From Thiomicrorhabdus sediminis (GTDB lineage: Bacteria; Pseudomonadota; Gammaproteobacteria; Thiomicrospirales; Thiomicrospiraceae): 64,000 bases of DNA. The stretch lies in NCBI RefSeq assembly GCF_005885815.1, contig NZ_CP040602.1, positions 635,630 to 699,629 on the forward strand, given 5' to 3'. The notes under the pieces were generated by a model, which searched no databases, was not told where the DNA came from, and saw nothing but the letters and a program-made list of their open reading frames with translations. The translations under genes and the position numbers were made by a program. Positions 34,484 through 44,535 of the stretch are shown in pieces. Each line of letters begins with the position of its first letter. Within the stretch, counting starts at the first letter, position 1.

Positions 34484-35374
34484 TTACGCCTGCTCGCCGA
34501 GTTGTTCAATTATATCCTGTTTATGCTGTTGATAGTGCTGACGCAATGTTTGCCATAAAGCTCCCGGTTTGCCGTCGCCAACAGGTTTGCCGTTGATAGA
34601 GGTAACCGGCAGAGCTTCTTTGGTCGAAGAGGTCAGCCAGATTTCATCGGCTTGTTCCAATTCATCTCGGGTCAACTCTTTTTCGATAAGCTCTATATGG
34701 TGTTGCTTGGCAATAGATTCAATGACCAGACGGGTAATTCCGGGCAAAATCTTTGCACTGGTCGGTGGCGTCAGCAGCTTGCCGTCCTTGACAATAAAAG
34801 CGTTGCTGGCGGTACCTTCGGCCACATAGCCGTCACGTGAAATCAAGATAGCATCATCCGCACCTTGCTGTTTAGCGGCGAGCTTAAGCATCACATTCGG
34901 CAATAGGGTTATCGCTTTAATATCACAACGTAACCAGCGGATATCCTCCAGAGTAACGACCTTGACGCCTTTTGCCAGCACGTCATCCGTTAAGCTTTTC
35001 AGCGGATTGGTGTAGGCATAGATTGTCGGTGATAAGCAGTCGGCAGGCATATGGTCGCGCTGCATCTGTACACCACGGGTCACCTGCAGGTAGATAAACT
35101 GATCTTGCCAGCTGTGTTTTTCAATTAAGGTGTTGAGAATGTCTGTCCATTGCGCATCGCTTAGAGGATTGGCAATGCCGGTGGCAGCCAGACTGTTTTT
35201 CAGACGTTGCAGGTGCTCGTCGAAATAAAACAGTGTTTTGTTGTAAACGGGTATGACTTCGTAAACCCCGTCACCAAATAAAAAACCACGATCTTGCGGT
35301 GAGATTTGCGCCTCGGCAAGCGGAATATAAAGCCCATTCAAATAGGCGATTTGCTGACTGATAATGTCCGACAT
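34484..35374 (-). CDS. dat: D-amino-acid aminotransferase, class IV PLP enzyme
   Basis: Converts D-alanine and 2-oxoglutarate to pyruvate and D-glutamate, or the reverse, supplying peptidoglycan precursors. Branched-chain-like fold type IV features are visible: GFLFGDGVYEVIPVYN at about residues 30-45, PLP-binding Lys in CDIKAITLLPNVMLKL (about 153) and EGTASNAF (about 186-193). The length of 296 aa fits. The position between dacC and ybeD-lipB is common in gammaproteobacteria and favours the D-alanine function over other class IV aminotransferases. Confidence 0.88.
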   Translation of the reverse strand: MSDIISQQIAYLNGLYIPLAEAQISPQDRGFLFGDGVYEVIPVYNKTLFYFDEHLQRLKNSLAATGIANPLSDAQWTDILNTLIEKHSWQDQFIYLQVTRGVQMQRDHMPADCLSPTIYAYTNPLKSLTDDVLAKGVKVVTLEDIRWLRCDIKAITLLPNVMLKLAAKQQGADDAILISRDGYVAEGTASNAFIVKDGKLLTPPTSAKILPGITRLVIESIAKQHHIELIEKELTRDELEQADEIWLTSSTKEALPVTSINGKPVGDGKPGALWQTLRQHYQQHKQDIIEQLGEQA

Positions 35375-35455
35375 AAATATCCTAAACGGCCCTAAGGCAA
35401 CCGCGAATGCCGCATCAATTAAACTGCAAGGCTAATCGCGGTTCATTTATTTTGG

Positions 35456-36640
35456 TTAAATAAATGAGTTAATAAATAGTTTGAACTGGTCGACCAGTTT
35501 CTTGAAGAATGAACCTTCTTCAATGGAATCCAACGCCACCAGTGTCTGCTGGCTGATAACCTTGTCACCAAGAGTCACTTCCAAGCTACCTAGTTCTTGT
35601 CCGGCGGCAAGCGGCGCTTTGATTTCTGGGTTGATAGTGCTTTCAATGGTAATGTTCTTGTATTGACCTCGAGGAATGGTGATGAACAGGTCTTGTGCCA
35701 GACCAACACCCACTAAATCACGGTTTCCTTCCCAAACCTTAACGTCATTCAAGCGCGCTTGAGCTTTGTACAGGTTGTGTGTTTCAAAGAAACGGAAACC
35801 GTAGTTCAAAAGCTTCTGACTCTCGCGGATGCGCATTTTAGCACTGTCGGTACCCAATACCACACTGATTAAACGCATATCTTCACGTTTAGCCGAAGAC
35901 ACCAGACAATATCCGGCACTTTCGGTGTGGCCGGTTTTCAAACCGTCAACGGTCGGGTCTTGCCATAATAGCTTGTTACGGTTGTATTGGGTGATATTGT
36001 TAAAGGTGAATTTCTTTTCCGAGTACCACTTGTATTCATCAGGAAATTTGGTGATCAGCGCTTTGGTCAAAATCGCCAAATCCTGTGCCGTAGTGTAATG
36101 GTCAGGGTGCGGCAAACCGGTCGCATTGACATAGTTGGTACCTGTCATGCCAAGGTTTTGCGCGTATTTGTTCATTAACTGGGCAAACACTTCTTCGCTA
36201 CCGGCGATATGTTCTGCGAGAGCGACACTGGCATCATTACCCGATTGGATCACCATGCCTTTCATCAAGTCGCGTACTGAAACCTGTTTGCCGACTTCGA
36301 TAAACATTTTCGACCCCGGTGTTTTCCAGGCCTTTTTGCTGATGGTCACCATGTCATCCAAACTCATATTGCCGTTGGTTAACTCGTTGATCACCACATA
36401 GCCGGTCATGATTTTAGTCAGGCTTGCCGGTTCAACGCGCTCATCGGAACGCTTTTCCGCAATGATATGTCCGCTATTGAAATCAATCACAAGGTAGGCG
36501 TTGGCCGCCACATTTGGAGCAGATGGAATAACGTGAGGAATGGCGGGTTTCGGTGTTGGCAAGTTTGCTGCCTGAACACCGGCAACGAAGCTGACTAAAG
36601 AGAAAGCGAGTACGGCAAAGGTATTTTTTAGAGTAAGCAT
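35456..36640 (-). CDS. dacC: D-alanyl-D-alanine carboxypeptidase (PBP5/6 type)
   Basis: Low-molecular-weight penicillin-binding protein that trims the terminal D-Ala from peptidoglycan stem peptides. A signal peptide (about residues 1-24) is followed by the serine peptidase domain with SLTK at about 67-70, SGN at about 134-136 and KTGHTESAG at about 235-243, then the beta-rich PBP5 C-terminal domain. An amphipathic C-terminal helix (SFFKKLVDQFKLFINSFI) anchors it to the membrane. The length of 394 aa is normal. dacA would be an equally valid name. The D-Ala it frees could feed the adjacent aminotransferase. Confidence 0.94.
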   Translation of the reverse strand: MLTLKNTFAVLAFSLVSFVAGVQAANLPTPKPAIPHVIPSAPNVAANAYLVIDFNSGHIIAEKRSDERVEPASLTKIMTGYVVINELTNGNMSLDDMVTISKKAWKTPGSKMFIEVGKQVSVRDLMKGMVIQSGNDASVALAEHIAGSEEVFAQLMNKYAQNLGMTGTNYVNATGLPHPDHYTTAQDLAILTKALITKFPDEYKWYSEKKFTFNNITQYNRNKLLWQDPTVDGLKTGHTESAGYCLVSSAKREDMRLISVVLGTDSAKMRIRESQKLLNYGFRFFETHNLYKAQARLNDVKVWEGNRDLVGVGLAQDLFITIPRGQYKNITIESTINPEIKAPLAAGQELGSLEVTLGDKVISQQTLVALDSIEEGSFFKKLVDQFKLFINSFI

Positions 36641-36780
36641 GACAGAGTCTGGAGTTCCTACTAATTTTTTGTGTGTGAATCATCTAAGCTGATGGTTATG
36701 ATGCGAAAAACGGCATCGCCCTTAGCACTATTGATTTTAGCGCTTAATTTACCATATTCCAGCTTAAATCGGAATGTTTA

Positions 36781-36822
36781 AAGCCTAGCAGGGATTGTCA
36801 AAAAATCCCAGCTTAGAGGCTT
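36781..36822 (-). terminator. Hairpin downstream of rodA
   Basis: Nested inverted arms (AAGCCTAGCAGGGATT and AATCCCAGCTTAGAGGCTT, with small interruptions) form a stem just after rodA. The loop holds an A/T run but no clear T tract follows on the minus strand, so it is only a possible terminator or processing signal. Confidence 0.4.
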
Positions 36823-36852
36823 AAGAAAGGCTTGCATTGCGTTGCCGGAAAA

Positions 36853-37980
36853 TCAGTCGGTGAGCAGGCGTTTATGGGTGTGGATCGACATTAAAATGCC
36901 GAAACTGATCATCAGTGTGACCAAGGAACTACCGCCATAGCTGACCAGTGGCAGTGGCAGGCCGACCACTGGCAATAAGCCGCTGACCATCCCGATATTG
37001 ACAAAAATATAGACAAACAGCGTCATGGTCAGGCTGGCGGCAATCAGACGGGTGAAATTATCCTGCGCTTGCGCCGCGATATACAAGCCGCGGGCAATGA
37101 CAAAAGCATAAAGCGCAAGCAGCAAGACCACGCCTAAAAGCCCGAACTCTTCGGACAATACCGAGAAGATAAAATCAGTGGTACTTTCTGGCAAGAATTC
37201 CAAATGCGCCTGGGTACTGCCGAGAAAGCCTTTACCTTCAATGCCGCCGGAGCCGATGGCGATTTTCGATTGGATAATATGGTAACCGCTGCCCAGCGGG
37301 TCGGATTCCGGGTTTAAAAAAGTCAAAACGCGCTGTTTTTGATAGGCATGCATAAAGTGCCAGGCAATCGGTGCACTGGCGACAGCGCCGACAATCGCCG
37401 CGACAATGATTTTCCACGGCAGGCCGGCAAAAAACAATACAAACAGGCCGCTCATGGCAATCAGCAAAGAGGTCCCCAGATCCGGCTGAACCACAATCAA
37501 ACTGGCGGTAAAACCGATCACCAAGGCGCCCATGCCCAAGCGCTGGTAACTTGGCGGGTATTGGCTGTGGGCGAAAAGCCAGGCAACGGTGATCGGTAAC
37601 ACCAATTTCATCAGCTCGGAAGGTTGAAACTTAACCGGTCCGAAATCGAGCCAGCGTTGTGCGCCTTTACCGATATCACCCACTAGTATTACCGCAACCA
37701 ACATCAAAATGCCGATAAAAAACAGCCAGGGAGTGAATAGGTAAATCAGGTTAGGAGGAATCTGCGCGAAGATCAGCATCAGTGTCAAGGCGATACCGAT
37801 ACGTATCATATGACGACTAGTGACCGCCTCATCGCCGCCTGAAGCGCTGTATACCACGGCAATACTGGTGGCTAATAGCAGCAGCAAACCGAGCAGCAGC
37901 CAGCCATCGATATGCAAGGACTCAAGTAGACCTTTATTGCGGCGATATACCTGTTCTGGACCTGTATCTTCTAACTTCAT
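36853..37980 (-). CDS. rodA: Peptidoglycan glycosyltransferase RodA
   Basis: SEDS-family polymerase that makes lateral-wall peptidoglycan with PBP2. It has about ten membrane helices in 375 aa. Family motifs include RWLDFGPVKFQPSELMKL (about residues 109-126), QPDLGTSLLI (about 160-169), and the C-terminal PLPLVSYGGSSLVTLM. The start codon overlaps the mrdA stop (ATGA), so synthesis is coupled to its partner. It ends the mreBCD-mrdA-rodA cluster. Confidence 0.96.
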   Translation of the reverse strand: MKLEDTGPEQVYRRNKGLLESLHIDGWLLLGLLLLLATSIAVVYSASGGDEAVTSRHMIRIGIALTLMLIFAQIPPNLIYLFTPWLFFIGILMLVAVILVGDIGKGAQRWLDFGPVKFQPSELMKLVLPITVAWLFAHSQYPPSYQRLGMGALVIGFTASLIVVQPDLGTSLLIAMSGLFVLFFAGLPWKIIVAAIVGAVASAPIAWHFMHAYQKQRVLTFLNPESDPLGSGYHIIQSKIAIGSGGIEGKGFLGSTQAHLEFLPESTTDFIFSVLSEEFGLLGVVLLLALYAFVIARGLYIAAQAQDNFTRLIAASLTMTLFVYIFVNIGMVSGLLPVVGLPLPLVSYGGSSLVTLMISFGILMSIHTHKRLLTD

Positions 37981-39815
37981 TTGTCATCCGTTTGCGGTTG
38001 TTCGCGGGTTAAATACTTTTTAATCAAATTGACCGCCATCGGTGCTGCGGTGGCGCTACCGCTACCTGCATTTTCGGCAATCACGGCGACCGCTATTCTT
38101 GGGTTGTCCACCGGCGCGAAGCCGATAAACAATGAGTGGTCATGCAGACGTTTATCGATGGCATCGGCATCGTAATCGGCCTCGTTCAAACTGAATACCT
38201 GCGCGGTACCGGTTTTACCGGCCATTTTAAAGGGCAGGCCTTTACCGTGACGACGAGCCGTGCCCCGGGCGCCATGCATGACGTCTTCCATCGCTTGAAT
38301 GACCTTATCCCAGTTGGCGATATTCTTGATTTCAACCTGTTCGGTCGGTTGGTTTTTCAGCTGGTCACGCAGCAAGTGCGGTTGGATGACCTTGCCGCGG
38401 TTGGCTAGCACGGCGGTCGCCTTCGCCAATTGCAGCGGTGTGGTCAAGTTAAAACCTTGTCCGATTGAAGAAATAATGGTTTCACCGCGGTACCAAGGTT
38501 TACCTTTGGTGGCCATTTTCCATTGCTGAGACGGCAGGATCCCCGTCGATTCACCGAAAATATCGATATCGGTTTTCTTGCCGAAACCGAATGGCGACAT
38601 GGTGTCATGGATGGCATCGACCCCCATATCCAAACTGAGCTGATAGAAGTAGGTGTCACAAGATTGGACAATCGCGGTATTCATATCGACATGGCCGTGG
38701 CCGGTGCGTTTCCAGTCACGGTAGCGGTGCTCGGCAAAATCGAAATAGCCCGGATCCCAGATTTTCTTTTGCGGTGAAATATAGTTGTTTTCGATCGCAC
38801 CCAACGCCACAAACGGCTTGATGGTCGAGCCGGGAGGGTATTGGCCATTGATGACACGGTTGATAAACGGTTTGTTCGGGTCATACAGCAAACGGCTGTA
38901 GTTTTCCTGATCGATACCATCGACAAACAGGTTCGGATCAAAGGTCGGCATACTGACAAATGCCAGTATCTCGCCGTTTTGCGGGTCGATCGCCACCAGG
39001 CCGCCACGTTTTTTGCCAAACAACTCTTCACCGAACTTTTGCAGTTCGATATCGATGGTCAGATGAATGTCTTCACCGGGCTGGGCAGGCAAGGTCTCTA
39101 ATTTTCTGAGAATGCGGCCGCGAGCATTGGTTTCGATCTGTTGAATTCCCGGCGAACCGTGCAGACGGTCTTCATAGAAACGTTCAATGCCGGATTTACC
39201 GATAATTTGCGTGCCGCGATAGCGTTGTTCATCAAGGTTTTTCAGCTCTTTGCTATTGATGCGTCCGACATAGCCCAATGCATGCACGGCAGTGCTCTTG
39301 TTCGGATAGATGCGTTTCAAGCGGGCATCAAGGGTGACGCCGGGGTGTTTGTAATTGATGACGGCAAGACGTGCGGCCTGTTCTTCAGTAATGGAAAACG
39401 GCAATGTATAGCTGCGTGAACGGCTCCAGCGCTTGAATTTATTAAAATAGTCTTCGATTTTCTGTGCCGGGATATTATCGAGCAACACCATCAATTCGCG
39501 TTTGAAGGCGTCGATGTCCTCCATTTTCTCGCGCACCATTTTAATCGCATAAACCGGTTGGTTGTCGGCGAGCAGAATATGATTGCGGTCATAGATCTTG
39601 CCACGGGTCGGCGGCAAGGTCTCGACCGAGACACGGTTACCTTCGGCAAGTCCATGATAGCGGTCATAGTTGAGCCATTGCAGCTGCACCATGCGCCCGG
39701 CGAGAAAGGCGAACAGCAATAACACAAAACCGTAGGCAAAGTAGAGCCTGAAACGAAAGCGGCGCTTCGTTACATAGGTCTCTTCATCGCTGTTGAAATT
39801 GAGTCTTTCTGCCAT
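37977..39815 (-). CDS. mrdA: Penicillin-binding protein 2 (MrdA)
   Basis: Class B transpeptidase of the elongasome, partner of RodA. A single N-terminal membrane anchor (about residues 22-44) precedes the pedestal domain. The transpeptidase domain has the nucleophile in PGSTIKPF (about residue 329), SCD at about 386-388 and KTGTAQ at about 543-548. The length of 612 aa is typical. Overlap with rodA and proximity to mreD (36 bp) show one operon. Confidence 0.96.
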   Translation of the reverse strand: MAERLNFNSDEETYVTKRRFRFRLYFAYGFVLLLFAFLAGRMVQLQWLNYDRYHGLAEGNRVSVETLPPTRGKIYDRNHILLADNQPVYAIKMVREKMEDIDAFKRELMVLLDNIPAQKIEDYFNKFKRWSRSRSYTLPFSITEEQAARLAVINYKHPGVTLDARLKRIYPNKSTAVHALGYVGRINSKELKNLDEQRYRGTQIIGKSGIERFYEDRLHGSPGIQQIETNARGRILRKLETLPAQPGEDIHLTIDIELQKFGEELFGKKRGGLVAIDPQNGEILAFVSMPTFDPNLFVDGIDQENYSRLLYDPNKPFINRVINGQYPPGSTIKPFVALGAIENNYISPQKKIWDPGYFDFAEHRYRDWKRTGHGHVDMNTAIVQSCDTYFYQLSLDMGVDAIHDTMSPFGFGKKTDIDIFGESTGILPSQQWKMATKGKPWYRGETIISSIGQGFNLTTPLQLAKATAVLANRGKVIQPHLLRDQLKNQPTEQVEIKNIANWDKVIQAMEDVMHGARGTARRHGKGLPFKMAGKTGTAQVFSLNEADYDADAIDKRLHDHSLFIGFAPVDNPRIAVAVIAENAGSGSATAAPMAVNLIKKYLTREQPQTDDK

Positions 39816-39851
39816 GCGCCTGTACCGGTCAATGCAACTGTGAATTAAGAG

Positions 39852-40352
39852 TTAACGTGATTGTCTGCTGGTCAGCAGATTGAGCGTCATGGTCAAAAAC
39901 GGCCAGATCAAAATACCGGCTGCGGGCATGGTCCAGTAAGCGATATAGCTACCACCGGATAATACCGGGCTGAAAAACAGGTAGTTGAGAATTTGGTAGA
40001 CCATTAAATAGACACCGATAATGAATGCTTGCTGCCATTCCGGATAGGTGCGGAATTGAAGGCGGTGGCGGAGCATGGCGAACAGCATAATAATATAAAG
40101 CAAGGCGTGCGCGCCCAAAGTGGTTTGATGCAAGGCATCTGCCAACAGTCCAAGAATAAACGCGGATACCATATAGGTGGTGTCACTGGCTCTGCAGCTC
40201 CAGTAAAAAACCGCCAATAGCGCCATCGGAGGAATGAATCCAAGGTCGCTATTGAGCAGTACCATACTGTCGAAAATCAATCCGATAATAAAGGTCAGGA
40301 TAATCAACCAGCGAACATGTGCCGATTTTAAACTTAAAAATCCTTCGGTCAC
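39852..40352 (-). CDS. mreD: Rod-shape-determining membrane protein MreD
   Basis: Small polytopic elongasome subunit, 166 aa with about five helices. The FIPPMALLAVFYWSCR and GLLADALHQTTLGAHALLY segments (about residues 38-53 and 68-86) are the conserved MreD core. Its start overlaps the mreC stop by four bases (ATGA). It bridges MreC and the PBP2-RodA pair at the membrane. Confidence 0.92.
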   Translation of the reverse strand: MTEGFLSLKSAHVRWLIILTFIIGLIFDSMVLLNSDLGFIPPMALLAVFYWSCRASDTTYMVSAFILGLLADALHQTTLGAHALLYIIMLFAMLRHRLQFRTYPEWQQAFIIGVYLMVYQILNYLFFSPVLSGGSYIAYWTMPAAGILIWPFLTMTLNLLTSRQSR

Positions 40353-41281
40353 GGTTTGGCTCCGGTGTCTGTTGCTGGGTTATTGATATTCAAGTCGAAA
40401 TCCAAATCGAAATCTAGCGTGTCGCGCCAGTCCTGCATCTCTTCCTGAGAAACAATCAGCACCTTGTCGGATTGGTTGATTTTCGCTACCGGTACCGCGC
40501 TGACTTGAAAATAAGGGTTGTCACCCAAGGTTTCGATACTGGTGATTTTAGCGACCGGATAGCCGGCAGGAAAGATGCCGCCCAGTCCGGAGCTTTCGAG
40601 CATATCGCCGACTTTGATTTCCGAATTGACCGGAATGAAGTTCAGTTGCGCCGTGTCATGGCCGGTTCCGGCTAGAATGCCGCGCTGCCCGGTACGCTGG
40701 ATCCTTACCGGAATCTGATGGTCCGGATCGGTCAAAAGCAACACTCTGGCGGTTACCGGTGTAATCTGTACGATTTGACCGATAATACCGTCGGCATCGA
40801 TCACCGTCTGCTGCTGTTTGACGCCGTCCAAACGGCCTTTGTTCAAAGTGATAAATTGAGACAGCGGGTTTTTACTGTAGAAAATAGCGCTGGCGATCTG
40901 CACGTTTTGATTGGTGATTTTGCCGGTGGTACCCAATAGGGCTTCGAGACGCTGGACCTGCAGTTCCAGATTGATCATTTGCAACTGTTTGGCCTTGATC
41001 AATAGCAGTTCAGTTTTCAGTTGTTGGTTTTCACGCTTAAGTGCGTCGATCGATGAGAAATCGGTGGTGACAAGCTTATAGATGTCTTGTGGCACTGTGG
41101 CCATTTTTTCGATAGGACTAAGAGTGGTCAAGAGTACATTTCGTACATTGCCCATAATCTGACCATAGTGGTCAGCAGCCATCAGCGCAATAGCGAGAAT
41201 GAATGCAAGGGTGAATTGCAGACCTTCCTGTTGTGCGGATGGGGTATTGAGGTTAATGACCAATCTCCTTTGATGAATCAT
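40349..41281 (-). CDS. mreC: Rod-shape-determining protein MreC
   Basis: Periplasmic scaffold of the elongasome, activating PBP2. A single membrane helix (about residues 22-40) leads into a coiled coil (about 70-110, heptad-like LKRENQQLKTELLLIKAKQL) and the two beta-barrel domains, with typical VDADGIIGQIVQITP and VLLLTDPDHQIPVRIQRTGQRG-type segments. The length of 310 aa is normal. mreB ends 34 bp upstream. Confidence 0.94.
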   Translation of the reverse strand: MIHQRRLVINLNTPSAQQEGLQFTLAFILAIALMAADHYGQIMGNVRNVLLTTLSPIEKMATVPQDIYKLVTTDFSSIDALKRENQQLKTELLLIKAKQLQMINLELQVQRLEALLGTTGKITNQNVQIASAIFYSKNPLSQFITLNKGRLDGVKQQQTVIDADGIIGQIVQITPVTARVLLLTDPDHQIPVRIQRTGQRGILAGTGHDTAQLNFIPVNSEIKVGDMLESSGLGGIFPAGYPVAKITSIETLGDNPYFQVSAVPVAKINQSDKVLIVSQEEMQDWRDTLDFDLDFDLNINNPATDTGAKP

Positions 41282-41315
41282 GCCGACCTATGCGGCCGGC
41301 TGCTAAAAGAGTTAA

Positions 41316-42362
41316 TTACTCAAATGAAAACAGGTCAACGCCTTTTTCGTCCATCAATTCCAGCGCACGTCCGCCGCCACGAGCCACACAAGTCAGTGGG
41401 TCGTCGGCGATAATTACCGGAATACCGGTCTCTTCGGAAAGTAGAGTGCTCAAGTTGCGCAATAGGGCACCACCACCTGTCAAAACAATACCGTGCTCGG
41501 CAATATCGGCACCCAACTCAGGTGGCGTGTTTTCCAAAGCGGTACGAACCGCACTGACAATTGCCGATAAAGGCTCTTGCAGGGCTTCCAATACTTCATT
41601 GCTGTTTAGTGTGAAACGACGAGGAACGGCTTCGGCAATATTCGAACCGTGGACTTCTAGGGTATCGGGGTTAACTTCGTGGTAAGCGGTACCGATAGTC
41701 TTTTTGATTTTCTCAGCAGTGGTTTCACCGATAATCATGCCGTAATTGCGGCGTACATATTTGATAATCGCATCATCAAAACGGTCACCACCGACCTTGA
41801 CTGAATCCGACCAGACAATCCCGTTAAGAGATAGGGTCGCCACTTCGGTGGTACCACCACCGATATCAACCACCATTGAACCGGTCGGTTCGCTTACCGG
41901 CATGCCGGCACCGATCGCTGCGGCCATCGGTTCTTCGATTAGATAAACTTCACGAGCACCGGCGCCGGCCGCCGATTCACGAATCGCACGACGCTCAACC
42001 TGCGTTGAACCACAAGGTACGCACACCAAAACACGAGGGCTTGGCTGAAAGAATTTCGCTTCATGGACTTTTTTGATAAAGGCTTGAAGCATTTTTTCGG
42101 TGACTTCAAAGTCTGCGATAACGCCGTCTTTTAGTGGGCGTACGGTTTGAATATCCTGGTTCTCTTTACCTAACATTAATTTAGCGTTTTCACCCACGGC
42201 GACAATTGAACGGCTGTTGCTGCCACGTTTGTTGTTACGAATAGAAACAACCGAAGGTTCATTTAGAACCATGCCTTTGCCTCGAACATAAATTAGAGTG
42301 TTTGCTGTGCCTAAATCGATAGATAAATCGTTAGAAAAGAGTCCCATGAATTTGCGAAACAT
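41316..42362 (-). CDS. mreB: Actin-like cell-shape protein MreB
   Basis: Filament-forming ATPase that directs lateral-wall synthesis. The actin-fold nucleotide motifs are present: [12 protein letters not shown] (about residues 14-25), the phosphate-2 loop [12 protein letters not shown] (about 167-178) and the adenosine loop VLTGGGALL. An N-terminal amphipathic helix ([10 protein letters not shown]) would bind the membrane. The length of 348 aa is standard. It is first of the shape operon, with AAGGA 9 bp before the ATG. The protein implies a rod-shaped or curved cell. Confidence 0.97.
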   Translation of the reverse strand: MFRKFMGLFSNDLSIDLGTANTLIYVRGKGMVLNEPSVVSIRNNKRGSNSRSIVAVGENAKLMLGKENQDIQTVRPLKDGVIADFEVTEKMLQAFIKKVHEAKFFQPSPRVLVCVPCGSTQVERRAIRESAAGAGAREVYLIEEPMAAAIGAGMPVSEPTGSMVVDIGGGTTEVATLSLNGIVWSDSVKVGGDRFDDAIIKYVRRNYGMIIGETTAEKIKKTIGTAYHEVNPDTLEVHGSNIAEAVPRRFTLNSNEVLEALQEPLSAIVSAVRTALENTPPELGADIAEHGIVLTGGGALLRNLSTLLSEETGIPVIIADDPLTCVARGGGRALELMDEKGVDLFSFE

Positions 42363-42720
42363 TAGTTGCAGTCCTTGATGTTAGACATTAAATATTCCAA
42401 GCATTTTAACTTATTATCCGGCCGAGTATAAGACTAATTTTCCCTGTTTTTACACAGTTTTTTTAATCGGTACATACGTTAAATTTCGAAGGCTTGGCGC
42501 TGCGATTTCAGAGCCTGAATGATTAACTTTGAAAGCGCTGCGAATTATCGATCATATAACTTGTTGTCAGTGTTAAAAAACAGTTGAGGCAACATTGAAT
42601 TTGTCTTTAGCCAAAGCCCTAAATATGGTATTTTATACGGCTATAATTTCGCCAGGGTCGGATGGCTATCAACCTTTACCATCTGGCAATGGCATAAACT
42701 GCCGATTTTAGGAGTAACGA
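42363..42720. promoter_or_regulatory. Divergent promoter region between mreB and gatC
   Basis: A 358-bp gene-free stretch between two divergent operons. TATAAT at 42642-42647 is a good -10 for gatC but lacks a convincing -35. On the minus strand TATACT (42430-42425) is a candidate -10 for mreB. GGAG 6 bp before the gatC GTG is its ribosome-binding site. A weak GATGG/CCATC hairpin sits in the gatC leader. No known operator was recognised. Confidence 0.4.
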
Positions 42721-43008
42721 GTGTCTTTAGGAAAAACTGAAGTCGAATACATTTCTCGTTTAGCAGCCATCGAAGTCAAAGCTGATGAAGTCGATGAAGT
42801 CGCCGCTAAGTTATCAAATATCCTCGACCTGTTTGCACAGATGCAAGCAGCCGATACCGATCAGGTTGCGCCGATGGCTCATCCTTTGGATCAGGTGCAG
42901 CGTCTGCGTGTAGATGAAATCACCGAGCAGAACCAGCGTGACAAATTACAGTCAGTCGCCCCGGCGGTCGAAGATCACCTCTATTTGGTCCCTCAGGTTA
43001 TCGAGTGA
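42721..43008 (+). CDS. gatC: Aspartyl/glutamyl-tRNA amidotransferase subunit C
   Basis: Small subunit that holds GatA and GatB together in the amidotransferase converting misacylated Glu-tRNA(Gln) or Asp-tRNA(Asn). The length of 95 aa is normal, with KTEVEYISRLAAIEV near the start and the C-terminal VAPAVEDHLYLVPQVIE motif. It begins with GTG, supported by GGAG six bases upstream. It leads the gatCAB operon. Confidence 0.95.
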   Translation: MSLGKTEVEYISRLAAIEVKADEVDEVAAKLSNILDLFAQMQAADTDQVAPMAHPLDQVQRLRVDEITEQNQRDKLQSVAPAVEDHLYLVPQVIE

Positions 43009-43062
43009 TCGGTAAGCCGTTCACCGTTTCACCGTCCAGATAACTAAAAAGAATTTAAAGCT

Positions 43063-44523
43063 ATGCATAATTTAACGATTAAACAAATGAGCGAAAAGCT
43101 GCATGCCGGAGAAATCACCAGCGTGCAACTGACTCAGCATTACTTGGACAGAATCGCCAAGTTTGATGCGGAACTGAATGCCTATGTCACGGTCACCCCG
43201 GAACTCGCCATGCAGATGGCACAAGAAGCCGATGAGCGTTTCAAAGCCGGTACGGCAGAGCTGCTGACCGGTATTCCGGTGGCACATAAAGATATTTTCT
43301 GTACCGACGGGATCAAAACATCCTGTTCTTCAAAGATGCTCGATAACTTTATCGCGCCTTACGATGCTCACGTGGTCAGCCAATTGAAAAAAGTCGGTAT
43401 GCCGATTTTAGGCAAAACCAATATGGACGAGTTCGCGATGGGCTCGACATCGGAAAGCAGTTACTATGGCCCAACCAAAAACCCTTGGGATCACAAAGCG
43501 GTGCCGGGTGGCTCATCCGGTGGTGCAGCTGCGGTTATCGCGGCAGGTTTGGCGCCTATGGCGACCGGTACCGATACCGGTGGTTCGATTCGTCAACCGG
43601 CAGCTTTCTGCGGGATTACCGGTATCAAGCCGACTTACGGCATGGTGTCGCGTTTCGGGATTGTCGCCTATGCGTCCAGTTTCGATCAGGCCGGGCCTAT
43701 GACCCGTTCTGCCGAAGATGCGGCATGGATGCTTAATGCGATGGCGGGCTTCGATGAGCGTGATTCGACCAGCCTGCAACAGGAAAAACCGGATTTTGCC
43801 GCCAGCCTAGGTGAATCATTGGTTGGCCTGAAAGTTGGTATTCCAGCAGAGTATTTCGGTGAAGGGCTTGATCCTGAAGTGGAAACCATCGTTAAAAACG
43901 CGATTGCCGAAATCGAAAAACTGGGTGCGAGCACCGTGCCGGTAAGCTTGCCTAACAAAGATTTAGCGGTACCGTCTTATTATGTATTGGCTCCGGCGGA
44001 GGCGTCGTCTAACCTGTCCCGTTTTGACGGGGTGCGTTTCGGTTACCGTTGTGAAAATCCAACAGATTTGCAAGACATGTATCAGCGTTCGCGTGGTGAA
44101 GGTTTCGGTGCCGAAGTCAAGCGCCGTATCATGGTCGGTGCCTATGCGTTGTCGGCCGGTTTCTATGATGCCTATTACCTGAAAGCGCAAAAGCTGCGTC
44201 GTATGGTGCGTGATGACTTCACCAAGGCGTTTGAGTCTTGTGATGTGATCATGGGGCCGGTTGCGCCAAGCACCGCTTTCAATATCGGTGAGAAATCCGA
44301 TGATCAGGTCAGCATGTATCTATCCGATCTTTATACCATTCCGGTCAACCTTGCGGGTTTACCGGGTATTTCTGTTCCTGCCGGGTTTGCCGATAACGGT
44401 CGTCCGGTAGGGCTTCATATTGTGGGTCCTTACTTTAGTGAGGCAAAATTGCTGAATATCGGTCACCAGTATCAGCAGGTCACTGATTGGCACAAGCAGA
44501 TGCCAGAACAGTATCAAGGGTAA
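43063..44523 (+). CDS. gatA: Aspartyl/glutamyl-tRNA amidotransferase subunit A
   Basis: Glutaminase subunit that supplies ammonia for tRNA-dependent amidation. It is an amidase-signature enzyme with the Ser-cisSer-Lys triad: Lys in PVAHKDIFC (about residue 76), [10 protein letters not shown] (about 148-157) and the nucleophile region [16 protein letters not shown] (about 170-185). The length of 486 aa is typical. It follows gatC by 54 bp and precedes gatB by 12 bp. Confidence 0.97.
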   Translation: MHNLTIKQMSEKLHAGEITSVQLTQHYLDRIAKFDAELNAYVTVTPELAMQMAQEADERFKAGTAELLTGIPVAHKDIFCTDGIKTSCSSKMLDNFIAPYDAHVVSQLKKVGMPILGKTNMDEFAMGSTSESSYYGPTKNPWDHKAVPGGSSGGAAAVIAAGLAPMATGTDTGGSIRQPAAFCGITGIKPTYGMVSRFGIVAYASSFDQAGPMTRSAEDAAWMLNAMAGFDERDSTSLQQEKPDFAASLGESLVGLKVGIPAEYFGEGLDPEVETIVKNAIAEIEKLGASTVPVSLPNKDLAVPSYYVLAPAEASSNLSRFDGVRFGYRCENPTDLQDMYQRSRGEGFGAEVKRRIMVGAYALSAGFYDAYYLKAQKLRRMVRDDFTKAFESCDVIMGPVAPSTAFNIGEKSDDQVSMYLSDLYTIPVNLAGLPGISVPAGFADNGRPVGLHIVGPYFSEAKLLNIGHQYQQVTDWHKQMPEQYQG

Positions 44524-44535
44524 GGAGAACACAAT